Positions 19,471-28,427 of a DNA stretch of 64,000 nucleotides are shown piece by piece. The position numbers and the translations under genes are program-made. Below the pieces are notes generated by a model, which saw only the letters and a list, made by a program, of their open reading frames with translations, made no database searches and was not told the DNA's origin. Source of the DNA: Gemella massiliensis (GTDB lineage: Bacteria > Bacillota > Bacilli > Staphylococcales > Gemellaceae); the NCBI RefSeq assembly GCF_900120125.1, contig NZ_LT635544.1, forward strand, positions 62,001 to 126,000, given 5' to 3'. Within the stretch, counting starts at the first letter, position 1. The number at the start of each line of letters is the position of its first letter.

Positions 19471-20178
19471 TTACTCGTCCTCTAACATCCCTTTAGCTAT
19501 TTTCAAATCCGTTACCGTTGTTATTTTAATATTCGAATATTCTCCTTTAGCTAAAGCAACTTTTTTCCCTTTGATAACAAAAATTTTACAAGCATCTGTA
19601 AGCACTGATTTTTCTTCCGCACTCAACGAATCATATAATGATAGAAAATCTTTACAACGAAAACTTTGAGGAGTTTGCCCTTGATAATAATGTGCTCTAT
19701 TGGGAATAGTTGTAATATAATTCCCGTTTGTACTTTCTACAATCGTATCCACCGCTTCCACAACCGTATCTACCGCTTCGTTTTCTTTTGCCAGTCGGAT
19801 ATTATCTCTTATAACACGTAATGTAATAAACGGGCGTACAGAATCGTGCGTTATGACAATATCATCATCTTCTAACTTTTTATAATCGTTAATAGATTCA
19901 ATTATTTTTTTTATTGTTGTATTTCTATCACTACCTCCTGCGGTAATAATTATTTTTCCACGGAATGTAGGTAAATATTTATCAATCAAATCCTCTGCAT
20001 GACTAACCCAGTCCTCATGTACCCCAACAACAATTCGTTCAATTTCAGGTTCAAGAACGAATTTTTCTATCGTATGAATAATAATAGGTTTATTCCCTAA
20101 ATCAAGAAATTGTTTAGGCATATTACTTATGCCCATGCGAGTTCCTGTCCCGCCTGCTAATATTCCAGCATATATCAT
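19471..20178 (-). CDS. tarI: TarI-like ribitol-5-phosphate cytidylyltransferase
   Basis: This 235-residue IspD/TarI nucleotidyltransferase has AGGTGTRMG near the start, TAGGSDRN and HDSVRPF. It joins CTP and ribitol-5-phosphate to make CDP-ribitol. An aaggagaat site precedes the ATG, and a TATAAT read on the minus strand (20222-20227) is a likely -10. The gene faces away from the sugar transferase at 20376, so the 198-base gap holds two divergent promoters. Confidence 0.92.
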   Translation of the reverse strand: MIYAGILAGGTGTRMGISNMPKQFLDLGNKPIIIHTIEKFVLEPEIERIVVGVHEDWVSHAEDLIDKYLPTFRGKIIITAGGSDRNTTIKKIIESINDYKKLEDDDIVITHDSVRPFITLRVIRDNIRLAKENEAVDTVVEAVDTIVESTNGNYITTIPNRAHYYQGQTPQSFRCKDFLSLYDSLSAEEKSVLTDACKIFVIKGKKVALAKGEYSNIKITTVTDLKIAKGMLEDE

Positions 20179-20338
20179 ATATATTCTCCTTAAATATTCT
20201 CATTTTTTACTTAATTAATACCATTATAACATAAAACGTTATATTTTTACCATATCTTATCAGTTTTGTATTTGCTTATTTTTAACCGTATAGTACATGA
20301 TCTTAACATTTTCATAACACATGATAGAATATTTATGG

Positions 20339-20344
20339 TATAAT
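20339..20344 (+). promoter_or_regulatory. Candidate -10 box for the second glycopolymer cluster
   Basis: TATAAT lies 31 bases before the ATG of the sugar transferase at 20376. No good -35 was found at normal spacing, so only the -10 is proposed. Confidence 0.45.
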
Positions 20345-20375
20345 AAATAGAAATAATTTTGTAGTAAGGTGCGAA

Positions 20376-21059
20376 ATGAGTAGTATTGATAAACGATTTG
20401 AAACTGAAATAGTAGATAGATATAAAAAAATAATAGAACAACGCAAAATGTCGTTGTATTTGAAGTTGTTTTTTGACAAGTTGTTGGCATTATTTTTGTT
20501 AATAATACTGTCACCGGTAATATTATTTTTAGCATTATGGATAAAAGTAGATAGTAAGGGACCTATTTTTTATAGACAGGAACGAATTACGATTTACGGT
20601 CGACCGTTTAAAATTTTCAAATTTAGAACGATGGTGCAAGATGCCGACAAAATCGGTTCAGCCGTTACCCTTCAAGATGATCCACGTATTAGTAGAGCGG
20701 GCAGAAAACTACGTAAGTTGCGACTTGATGAATTGCCACAGCTTATTAACGTTCTTATAGGTGATATGAGTTTTGTAGGTGTCCGACCGGAGGTTGCGAA
20801 ATATGTTGATAAATATACCGATGAGATGAATGCAACACTTTTGCTTCCGGCGGGTATTACTTCCCCTGCCAGTATTGAATATAAAGATGAAGATGATGTG
20901 ATTGCACGATATAAGGATAGTGATTTATCCATTGATGATATCTATATGGAAAAAGTATTACCGGAGAAAATGAAATATAATCTACAATATATTAAAGAAT
21001 TCAGTATTTTAAATGATATTAAAATTATGATAAAAACTGTGGTTGTAGTATTAAGATAA
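20376..21059 (+). CDS. Small initiating sugar-1-phosphate transferase (PglC-like)
   Basis: The 227-residue protein has a single N-terminal membrane helix and the bacterial sugar transferase core: KFRTMVQDAD, RKLRLDELPQL and VGVRPEV. Short enzymes of this type move a phospho-amino-sugar (for example diacetylbacillosamine or AATGal) onto undecaprenyl phosphate. It is the second initiator in the window besides cpsE. Being followed by a DegT aminotransferase, it matches the pneumococcal teichoic acid start, where AATGal is the first sugar. That parallel is inference from gene pairing. Confidence 0.85.
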   Translation: MSSIDKRFETEIVDRYKKIIEQRKMSLYLKLFFDKLLALFLLIILSPVILFLALWIKVDSKGPIFYRQERITIYGRPFKIFKFRTMVQDADKIGSAVTLQDDPRISRAGRKLRKLRLDELPQLINVLIGDMSFVGVRPEVAKYVDKYTDEMNATLLLPAGITSPASIEYKDEDDVIARYKDSDLSIDDIYMEKVLPEKMKYNLQYIKEFSILNDIKIMIKTVVVVLR

Positions 21060-21155
21060 CTACTAATAACAGTTAAGAAAATGCAAAATGTGAATAGAAA
21101 TAGTTCTGTATCTATTGAGTGATATGGAGCTTATTTTTGTTATGTAGGTAAAATT

Positions 21156-21270
21156 ATATATTTATATACAAAATATTATTTGTTGCTAATTCTATAGTAG
21201 TGGTAACCTTAAGAAATCAACCACAAAGGATAGAAACGAGCCTAATAGCAATGTTTGTAAAATAATATAT
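21156..21270 (+). repeat. Dispersed hairpin-rich repeat, copy B (shortest)
   Basis: It shares tatttatatacaaaatatta, ttgttgctaattctatagtagtgg, aaccttaag and agcaatgtttgtaaaata with copies A and C. It lacks the extra stem-loops seen in those copies, so it looks like the basic or a degraded form. Confidence 0.6.
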
Positions 21271-21297
21271 ACTTTGATTTTCATATAAAACCTATAA

Positions 21298-21326
21298 TTG
21301 ATTATTATGTTGTAATTTGATATAAT
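21298..21326 (+). promoter_or_regulatory. Sigma-A-type promoter for the DegT aminotransferase cluster
   Basis: TTGATT, a 17-base spacer, then TATAAT. It lies 220 bases before the next start codon, so the transcript would carry a long untranslated leader. Confidence 0.7.
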
Positions 21327-21545
21327 CAAGAGTATAAAAATGTAGAATTACAGTAATTAAAAAAAGCGTTCTGCTGGTTTAAAATAGTAATACAATATTT
21401 GATTAAAGCGGTTTTAAGCAGTATATTTTGTATTATTAAAACGGACAATGAGTAGAAATTAGAAGAGTATTTTAAGAAAATAATTACAGTAATAAAAGTA
21501 ATAATGGTATTAGTGATACTTACTATGTAACTAAGGAGAACAATA

Positions 21546-22763
21546 ATGAAACGATACAATATTCCATTTTCTCCGCCGGATATTAGCGAAGAAGAAATTA
21601 ACGAAGTAATTGACACTTTAAAGTCAGGTTGGATTACAACAGGACCGAAAACAAAAGAATTGGAGCGTAGATTGTCAGAATTTACCGATACACCGAAAAC
21701 GGTTTGTTTTAATTCTGCAACGGCTGCTCTTGAATTGGCATTGCGTGTGTTAGGTATCGGTAAAGGGGACGAGGTAATTGTTCCGGCAATGACTTATACT
21801 GCATCATGTAGTGTTATTTATCATGTTGGCGCGAAAGCTGTTATTGTTGATATTCAAAAAAATGGTCATGAGATGGATTATGATAAATTGGAGAAAGCCA
21901 TTACATCTAAAACAAAAGCCATTATTCCGGTGGATTTAGCCGGAATACCTTGCAATTATGAACGTATATTCAGCATTGTAGATAGTAAAAAAGATTTGTT
22001 TAAACCGAATGGAAAATATCAAGAAAAGCTAGGGCGAGTGGCTGTTGTTGCTGATGCGGCACATGCGTTAGGAAGTGTGTACAAGGGGCAAAAAATTGGT
22101 AGTGTTGCCGATTTTAGCACATTCTCGTTTCATGCGGTAAAAAACTTTACTACAGCGGAAGGTGGTAGTGTTACGTGGAGAAATAATCCGGTATTTGATA
22201 ATGATGAGTTATATAAAGAGTTTCAAATTTTATCATTGCACGGTCAAACAAAAGATGCTTTGTCTAAAATGAAAGCAGGGTCTTGGGAGTATGATATTAT
22301 ATTACCTGGTTATAAATGTAATTTAACTGATTTGGCGGCATCAATAGGCCTTGTACAGCTAAAACGCTATCCGGATCTGTTGAAGCGAAGAAAAGAAATA
22401 GTTGAAAAATATGATACAGCTTTTAGAGGTACACGCATAGTACCGTTAGTGCATAAAACGGAGAATTTTGAATCATGTAGGCATCTTTACATTACTCATA
22501 TAAAAGGTGCAACGTTTGAACAACGAGGTAAAATTATAGAAAAAATGGCAGAGATTGGCGTTAGCTGTAATGTTCATTATAAGCCTTTACCATTATTAAC
22601 AGCGTATCATAACCTCGGTTTTGATATAAAAAATTATCCAAATGCGTATGCTTATTACGAAAACGAGATTACTTTGCCACTTCATACATGCTTAAGTGAC
22701 AGTGATATTGATGTAATAATAGATAAATTTAAACGAATTGTAACGGAGGTTGTGGGTGAGTAA
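21546..22763 (+). CDS. DegT/DnrJ/EryC1 family sugar aminotransferase
   Basis: This 405-residue PLP enzyme has the family opening NIPFSPPDISEEEINEV, LKSGWITTGPKTKELE, the cofactor aspartate in VVADAAHALG and the lysine in FHAVKNFTTAEGG. These enzymes put an amino group on a 4-keto or 3-keto UDP-sugar. With the small transferase upstream, formation of UDP-AATGal (2-acetamido-4-amino-trideoxygalactose) is plausible, as in pneumococcal teichoic acid. The needed dehydratase is not in the window. The ribosome site is aaggag. Confidence 0.9.
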   Translation: MKRYNIPFSPPDISEEEINEVIDTLKSGWITTGPKTKELERRLSEFTDTPKTVCFNSATAALELALRVLGIGKGDEVIVPAMTYTASCSVIYHVGAKAVIVDIQKNGHEMDYDKLEKAITSKTKAIIPVDLAGIPCNYERIFSIVDSKKDLFKPNGKYQEKLGRVAVVADAAHALGSVYKGQKIGSVADFSTFSFHAVKNFTTAEGGSVTWRNNPVFDNDELYKEFQILSLHGQTKDALSKMKAGSWEYDIILPGYKCNLTDLAASIGLVQLKRYPDLLKRRKEIVEKYDTAFRGTRIVPLVHKTENFESCRHLYITHIKGATFEQRGKIIEKMAEIGVSCNVHYKPLPLLTAYHNLGFDIKNYPNAYAYYENEITLPLHTCLSDSDIDVIIDKFKRIVTEVVGE

Positions 22764-23592
22764 TTTACAGGAAATTCAAAATAGAAGTTTAGAAATGGCT
22801 GAGTATTTTGTAGAATTTTGTAATGAACATGGCTTACTATGTTACTTGTGTGGCGGTGGTGCGATTGGTACTTTAAGGCATAAAGGGTTTATTCCGTGGG
22901 ATGATGATTTAGATTTTTTTATGCCTCGTGAAGATTACGAAAAATTACAGGTGTTGTGGCAGAAGTATGCTGATAAAAGATATTTTTTGTCAAAAAGTAA
23001 TAGAGATTTTGTTGATAGGAATTTATTTATTACTATTCGTGATACTCAAACTACATGTATTAAACCTTACCAACAGGATTTAAATATGCCGCACGGTTTA
23101 GCGTTAGATGTGCTGCCGCTTGATTACTATCCTAAAGATAGCACAAGTAGAAAAAAACAAGTGCGTTGGGCGTTAATATACTCGCTGTTTTGTGCTCAAA
23201 CTATTCCAACAAATCATGGGAAATTAATGCAAATAGGAAGTACAGTTTTATTAGGTATTACTCCGAAAACTTTACGTTATAAAATTTGGAAAAAAGCGGA
23301 ACATGAGATGACGAAATACACTAGAGCAGAAAGCGATGGTATAACAGAACTTTGTTCAGGACCGGGATATATGAAAAAAAAATATCCGTTGGATGCTTTT
23401 GACGAAAGTATATTTATGCCGTTCGAACAGACAAAAATGCCGATTCCTAAAGGTTATGATGTATATTTAAAAACAGCCTTCGGTGATTATATGACTCCAC
23501 CGCCGAAAGAAAAACAAGTCCCTCATCATGATGCTCTTGTAACGGATATGGAGAAAAGTTACTTAGAATACGGAGGAGAATATGGGAGATAA
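22756..23592 (+). CDS. LicD family phosphotransferase (copy 4)
   Basis: The 278-residue LicD protein has [23 protein letters not shown] near residue 35 (aspartates intact), ALDVLPLDYYP and FGDYMTPPPKEKQ. The start is the GTG at 22756, six bases after ggagg. An in-frame TTG at 22750 is too close to that site. It overlaps the aminotransferase by 8 bases and the next glycosyltransferase by 11, so translation is coupled. In the proposed teichoic acid cluster it would add phosphocholine or ribitol-phosphate. Confidence 0.88.
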   Translation: MSNLQEIQNRSLEMAEYFVEFCNEHGLLCYLCGGGAIGTLRHKGFIPWDDDLDFFMPREDYEKLQVLWQKYADKRYFLSKSNRDFVDRNLFITIRDTQTTCIKPYQQDLNMPHGLALDVLPLDYYPKDSTSRKKQVRWALIYSLFCAQTIPTNHGKLMQIGSTVLLGITPKTLRYKIWKKAEHEMTKYTRAESDGITELCSGPGYMKKKYPLDAFDESIFMPFEQTKMPIPKGYDVYLKTAFGDYMTPPPKEKQVPHHDALVTDMEKSYLEYGGEYGR

Positions 23593-24544
23593 GATTAGTG
23601 TCATTGTTCCAGTGTACAATGTAGAGCAATATTTAGAACGTTGCGTTGATTCTATTATTAATCAAACATATAAAAATCTTGAAATTATTTTAGTAGATGA
23701 TGGTTCCACTGATAATAGTGGAAAGCTTTGTGACGAACTAGTTCAAAAAGATGACAGAATTAGGGTAATTCACAAGGAAAATGGTGGACTTTCCTCTGCG
23801 CGAAATCGTGGAATAGAAGAAGCTACTTCGGATTTAATAGGGTTCATAGATAGCGACGATTATATTGATAAAGATATGTATGAACTCTTGCTAAATAACC
23901 TGAAAAAAGAAGAAGCGGATATCTCTATGTGCGGACATTATGATGTGTTTAGCGGTGTTGTAGAAAATCAAGTTACAAAAATACAGCAGTGGAAATTAAC
24001 TAAAGAGGAAGCTATAAAAATGGTAATGGAAGCAAAAATTCTTTCAGTTACGGCTGTTAATAAATTATATAAAAAGATCTTATTTGAAGATTTAAAATTT
24101 GAAATTGGAAAAATAGCAGAAGACGCGTTTATAATGGTGAAACTTCTAGATAAGTGCAACATAATAGCAGCAACAAATGAAAAAAAATACTACTATATTC
24201 ACAGAGGAAATAGCATTACTACACAAAAATTTTCTCCAAAATTTTTAAATGTAATAGAAGCATATGAGCAAAATTACGATATTATTAAAAATAACTATCC
24301 GAATTTGTTAAATGTAGCTATAACTAGGCTGAATTGGGCGTATTTTTATGTTCTAGATAGATTATTAGTAGATAAAGATTATACAGATAAAGAATTAGAA
24401 AATAAATTAATAAATTATTTAAAAACAAATAGAAAAAATATATTAGAGGATAAATTGTTTACTAGGGGAAGAAAAATAGGTTTTGTTTTCTTACTAATTC
24501 ATAAGAATTTGTATAAAAAAATACTTAAAAGAAAAACAAATTAG
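23582..24544 (+). CDS. Family 2 glycosyltransferase (GT-A fold)
   Basis: The 320-residue GT2 protein has ISVIVPVYNVEQYLERCVDSI at its start, the nucleotide motif VDDGSTDNS near residue 40, GLSSARNRGI and the metal-binding IDSDDYID near residue 95. It would add one sugar to the lipid-linked repeat in the cytoplasm. A strong cggaggag site precedes the ATG. The donor sugar cannot be inferred. Confidence 0.93.
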   Translation: MGDKISVIVPVYNVEQYLERCVDSIINQTYKNLEIILVDDGSTDNSGKLCDELVQKDDRIRVIHKENGGLSSARNRGIEEATSDLIGFIDSDDYIDKDMYELLLNNLKKEEADISMCGHYDVFSGVVENQVTKIQQWKLTKEEAIKMVMEAKILSVTAVNKLYKKILFEDLKFEIGKIAEDAFIMVKLLDKCNIIAATNEKKYYYIHRGNSITTQKFSPKFLNVIEAYEQNYDIIKNNYPNLLNVAITRLNWAYFYVLDRLLVDKDYTDKELENKLINYLKTNRKNILEDKLFTRGRKIGFVFLLIHKNLYKKILKRKTN

Positions 24545-24553
24545 GAGATAATC

Positions 24554-26704
24554 ATGATAAAACTAATAGATAAAAATTACTTCAAAATAAATCTTTTGTT
24601 TATAGTAACAATTTCTGTGTATTGTATGTGTGGTTTGATTGTACCACTGCAATTTATTTCAGCAAATAAAATAATTACAGCCTCTATGACTTTGTTAGGA
24701 GTACTAATAGCGACATTTAATTTATGTACAAAAAAAATATTTTTTAATGTGAAAAATATAGAATATTTAATACTATTTTTTATTTTGAATATAGTAACTT
24801 GTTTATTTGTAATAAGAGAAGGGTATGTAGCTAATGTGAAAAACATGGTAGTTTTTTATATATACTTTTTCGCAATATATCCTATATTTAAAGTTATTTC
24901 TAGAGAAAACAGTATAAAATTATATAATGTATTCTTTATTATAATTTCATTTATAAATACTGTAGGTGTAGTTATATCACTAGTTCAATTTTTGATGATA
25001 AAAGGCTACAGGGTTCATGACTACAAAGGCTTGCTAATAAGACAAGGTTTTATGGAATCAAGGTTATTTGGTATCCTAGCAAGTCCTAATTACTTGTCTA
25101 TAGTTTCGTTAATAGTAATTATATACTTAGGAAGTATCTTGTTAAAAGTGACTAAAAATTATAAGATAATTATACTAGTAACTATCTTCTTCAATTTTAC
25201 ATATGTAGTTCTTTCAGGGTCAAGAACAACACTATTGAGTTTAATGATAGTGACAGTTGTATATTCAATTATTAAATTTTTTGATAGAAAATATTATAAA
25301 GGTGTATTAAAAATATTCTTAGCGATAGTTGTGGTACTTTTTAGCTATAAGGCTATTAATTTTTCTAGTGATCAGTATCTAAAACATTACAGCAATGAAT
25401 TTAAGCAGACAGAAGAAAAAGATAAAAAAGATTTAACACTAGAACGAACGGATACTAGTGAAGAAAATATTTCTAACAATAGATTTGCAATCTGGAAGTC
25501 AACTTTACAGTTTGTACCCAAAAAACCATTATTAGGGTATTCTTCAGGAAATTGGTATGAAGTAGCAAAAAAACAAGATAAAGATGCTTATATAGTAAGA
25601 GAACATTATTTAACTCATAATGGATATTTAGAGATATTATTTTATAATGGTCTCTTAGGATTTTTATCAATAGCTGTATTTTTTGTTTCATTTTTGAGAA
25701 GTATGTTAAAAAATACTATAGAAAAAAAAGGGAATGGTATAGAGAATAAGCCCTTACAGCAAGTCTTATTGACAGCCATAGTAATATTAGTTTCTAACTT
25801 GTTTTTGAGTTCTACATTTTATGGAATTTCTCTTTTAGGAATAATATTATTCTTAGCGGTAGGTTATTATTTTAATATTATTTTGGTAGACAAAGAAGAG
25901 TATGTAGAATTAAATGAAACTCAGTTAAAAGAAGTAGAATTAGGAGTGATGGACTATATTCACAATATTTGTAAAAAAGAAGAAATTAAATATACTTTAG
26001 CTTATGGAACTTTACTAGGTGCTGTAAGACATAAAGGATTTATTCCTTGGGATGATGATATAGATATATCTTTAACAAGAAAAGAATATGATAGATTATA
26101 TGAAGCTATAGTAAAAGATGAGAATACCCAATATGGAGTAGTCTCATATAAAAACAACAAAAAATATCCATATCCATTTTATAGAGTATATGATAAAACA
26201 ACATACTATGAAAACAATTATATAAATAATGATTTAAAATTAGGGATTTGTGTGGACATTTTTCCTTTTGATGCATATAATGATGTAAACAAAGAGATGA
26301 CGAAATTAGATATATATAGACAGTTATCAGTTTATACAATGTATGGCGTGACTAATAAAAAAAATGGTTTAAAAAATATATTTCGTTATTTGTTAGTTTT
26401 AGGATTTAGAATATTTTCTGTAAGAAAATGGAATGAAAAAATGAATAACTTAGCTTCTACTGGTAGTAATGAAGAGTATATAGATTATCTTATGGAAAAA
26501 AAATCAAAAAATACTAAAATTAGAAAAAATGCATTAGATAATACGATAAAAGTCAAGTTTGAGGATAGAGAATATTATATTTCGAAAGAGTATAATCATA
26601 TACTTAGCACTATATATGGAAAAAACTATATGGAAATTCCTAAGGAAGAAGATAGAATAAAACATGATAATTTTAAAGCATATAAAAAAGGTGGGAATAT
26701 CTAG
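24554..26704 (+). CDS. Fusion: Wzy/O-antigen-ligase-type polymerase + LicD domain
   Basis: This single uninterrupted frame encodes 716 residues. Residues 1 to about 440 contain some ten membrane helices and a large loop (about 250-365), like Wzy/WaaL/TarP polymerases, with LSGSRTTLLSL and LTHNGYLEILFYNGLLG. Residues about 450-716 form a full LicD domain with [20 protein letters not shown] near 489-508, CVDIFPFDAY and YGKNYMEIPKEEDR. I know LicD as a separate protein, so the fusion is unusual. It implies that chain assembly and phosphodiester decoration are physically linked. A GTG start of the next gene overlaps its stop by one base. Confidence 0.88.
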   Translation: MIKLIDKNYFKINLLFIVTISVYCMCGLIVPLQFISANKIITASMTLLGVLIATFNLCTKKIFFNVKNIEYLILFFILNIVTCLFVIREGYVANVKNMVVFYIYFFAIYPIFKVISRENSIKLYNVFFIIISFINTVGVVISLVQFLMIKGYRVHDYKGLLIRQGFMESRLFGILASPNYLSIVSLIVIIYLGSILLKVTKNYKIIILVTIFFNFTYVVLSGSRTTLLSLMIVTVVYSIIKFFDRKYYKGVLKIFLAIVVVLFSYKAINFSSDQYLKHYSNEFKQTEEKDKKDLTLERTDTSEENISNNRFAIWKSTLQFVPKKPLLGYSSGNWYEVAKKQDKDAYIVREHYLTHNGYLEILFYNGLLGFLSIAVFFVSFLRSMLKNTIEKKGNGIENKPLQQVLLTAIVILVSNLFLSSTFYGISLLGIILFLAVGYYFNIILVDKEEYVELNETQLKEVELGVMDYIHNICKKEEIKYTLAYGTLLGAVRHKGFIPWDDDIDISLTRKEYDRLYEAIVKDENTQYGVVSYKNNKKYPYPFYRVYDKTTYYENNYINNDLKLGICVDIFPFDAYNDVNKEMTKLDIYRQLSVYTMYGVTNKKNGLKNIFRYLLVLGFRIFSVRKWNEKMNNLASTGSNEEYIDYLMEKKSKNTKIRKNALDNTIKVKFEDREYYISKEYNHILSTIYGKNYMEIPKEEDRIKHDNFKAYKKGGNI

Positions 26705-27420
26705 TGTTACAGTGGTTAAAAAGAAGTTTGGCTAGTTTTTTAGGTGATAAAAAAGACATAGTTAAAAATTTTCCTATTATAAAATCTTTGAATAAAAAAG
26801 CAAATATAGAATTAGATACCAAAAGAAGTGAGTTATTAAGTGATAATTTCGTAGAGATTTTGGACGTAGTTTATTCTTCTAAATTAAAAGATTATTCATT
26901 ATGGTTAGATTTTGGGACATTGTTAGGGTATTATAGAGAAAATGATTTTATAAGCCATGATTTAGATATGGATTTTGGTATTTTAATACCAAACTTAGAA
27001 GAATTTTATAAAATAGAAAAAACATTACTTCAAAAAGGGCTTGCAAAAACTAAAGAATTTTACTATGATGAAAAATTAGTAGAATTATCATACGATTATA
27101 AAGGGTTAAATGTTGATTTTATAGTTTATGAACGGCAAGGAAACAGCTTAAATTCAAAAACTATCTTTTATATGAAAAATTCCTTAGGTAAACCGACTCG
27201 TCTAGAAGTTTATGACTACAGTCTACCTTTTTCAGAGTTAAAAAAAGTTGATTTTAAAGGGATAGATATAAAAGTTCCAGATAATGCGAAAGAATATCTT
27301 TCAGCTTTATATGGGAAAGATTTTGAAATTCCTAATACAAATTATAATTGGAAAGGAAACCCAATTTATAAAAAAATTGATGCAAATAATGCGTCAGTTG
27401 TATTAAAAAATAGAAAGTAA
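26704..27420 (+). CDS. Divergent LicD/fukutin-like protein
   Basis: The 238-residue protein has WLDFGTLLGYYRENDF and then HDLDMDFG near residues 69-90. This corresponds to the LicD core GTLLGxxRxxxFxxxDxDxD, but without the PWDDD form of the other copies. The C-terminus retains SALYGKDFEIP. It is nearer to fukutin-type members. It probably transfers a phospho-alcohol to a sugar, but the substrate is unknown. It starts at a GTG overlapping the preceding stop (ggtggg upstream), so the two are translationally coupled. Confidence 0.72.
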   Translation: MLQWLKRSLASFLGDKKDIVKNFPIIKSLNKKANIELDTKRSELLSDNFVEILDVVYSSKLKDYSLWLDFGTLLGYYRENDFISHDLDMDFGILIPNLEEFYKIEKTLLQKGLAKTKEFYYDEKLVELSYDYKGLNVDFIVYERQGNSLNSKTIFYMKNSLGKPTRLEVYDYSLPFSELKKVDFKGIDIKVPDNAKEYLSALYGKDFEIPNTNYNWKGNPIYKKIDANNASVVLKNRK

Positions 27421-27439
27421 ATTATTGGGAGATAGATTT

Positions 27440-28401
27440 ATGAAGCAAAGAGTAGCTTTGTGGGATAACTTGTCACATGTGTGATAATTGGACATTTTGC
27501 AGATCAGTTTACTGATGTATCTCGAATTTATGATAGTATATTTTTGTTTATTTATTCATTTCATATTCCATTATTTATATTTATATCAGGATATTTTTAT
27601 AAGAATAAAAATATCACAGGAAAAGCTATATTTTTTATAAGTATTGGTTTTGCATATAAGATATGTTCAGCTATTATAGAAAGGTTTTTAGGTACTATAA
27701 ATGTAGAATTTAATCTTTTATGGGATGGAGGTATCTCATGGTTTATGTTTGCGATAGCGGTATATCTAATAACAACGAAAGTATTAGAAAATCAAAATAT
27801 TAAATTTATATTTGTGTTTTCTATTCTTTTAGCATTATTTGTTGGATATGATCAATCTATAGGTGATTTTTTATATTTGTCAAGAATAATAGTATTCTTT
27901 CCTTTTTATTTGATTGGTGTACTTCTAAAAAAATTTGATATAGTAGAGTTTAGGAAAAACAATAATCAGTATATAATTTTGGGGATAATTATTTTAGCTG
28001 TATGGTTAGGTATATGCTTTTTTAAAGTTGATACATTCTATGGATTGAGATATCTATTTACAGGAAGAAATTCATATTTTCCAAAAATTATGAGTATTGC
28101 TCCTATTATTAGATTAGGATGTTATGTAGTGTCTTTTATTGTAGGAGCTGCGATTGTAATGGTAATACCTAATAATAAAATTCCAATTATCAGTGATATG
28201 GGGAGAAACTCAATAAATGTTTATTTTTGGCATATGAATGTATATTATATTTTAAATAAATTGTTTAGAGTTTTGAACTTGTTTTTCTATGGAATACAAG
28301 GGAAGTTTGCATTTTTACTATTAGCTATCATAATTAGTTTATTATTGTCTTTAAATGCATTTAGTTTTCCTATAAAACAAATTAGAAAATTTGTTTTATA
28401 A
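27440..28401 (+). pseudogene. Acyltransferase 3 gene with broken 5' end
   Basis: An ATG at 27440 with a good gggag site starts MKQRVALWDNLSHV and hits TGA at 27482. The rest of the protein continues in another frame from about 27481 as IIGHFADQF, then ISGYFY and about eight membrane helices to 28401. Normal family members read WDNL followed by several hydrophobic residues, then VIGHF. A few codons therefore seem deleted and the frame lost. Translation from the GTG at 27481 (306 residues) would lack the first half of helix 1. An O-acetyltransferase role for the ancestor is likely. Confidence 0.7.
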
Positions 28402-28402
28402 G

Positions 28403-28416
28403 AAAAAAACATCGTG
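28403..28416 (+). terminator. Left half of an intrinsic terminator split by the IS
   Basis: AAAAAAACATCGTG directly follows the acyltransferase stop. Its complement CACGATGTTTT, plus a T-rich tail, lies at 30117-30134 beyond the insertion sequence. Removing the IS and one target copy rejoins them as an 11-bp stem with a loop of about 11 bases. Confidence 0.75.
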
Positions 28417-28419
28417 GTT

Positions 28420-28427
28420 ATTAAAAT
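28420..28427. repeat. Target-site duplication, left copy (ATTAAAAT)
   Basis: The same 8 bases occur at 30109-30116, just outside the other end of the insertion sequence. ISL3-family elements make 8-bp duplications. Confidence 0.85.

Larger units (their letters stand above)
21060..21545. other. Intergenic region with repeat copy B, promoter and long leader
   Basis: These 486 bases hold repeat copy B (21156-21270), a good promoter (21298-21326) and a leader of roughly 210 bases before the aminotransferase. No ORF was recognised. Confidence 0.6.
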
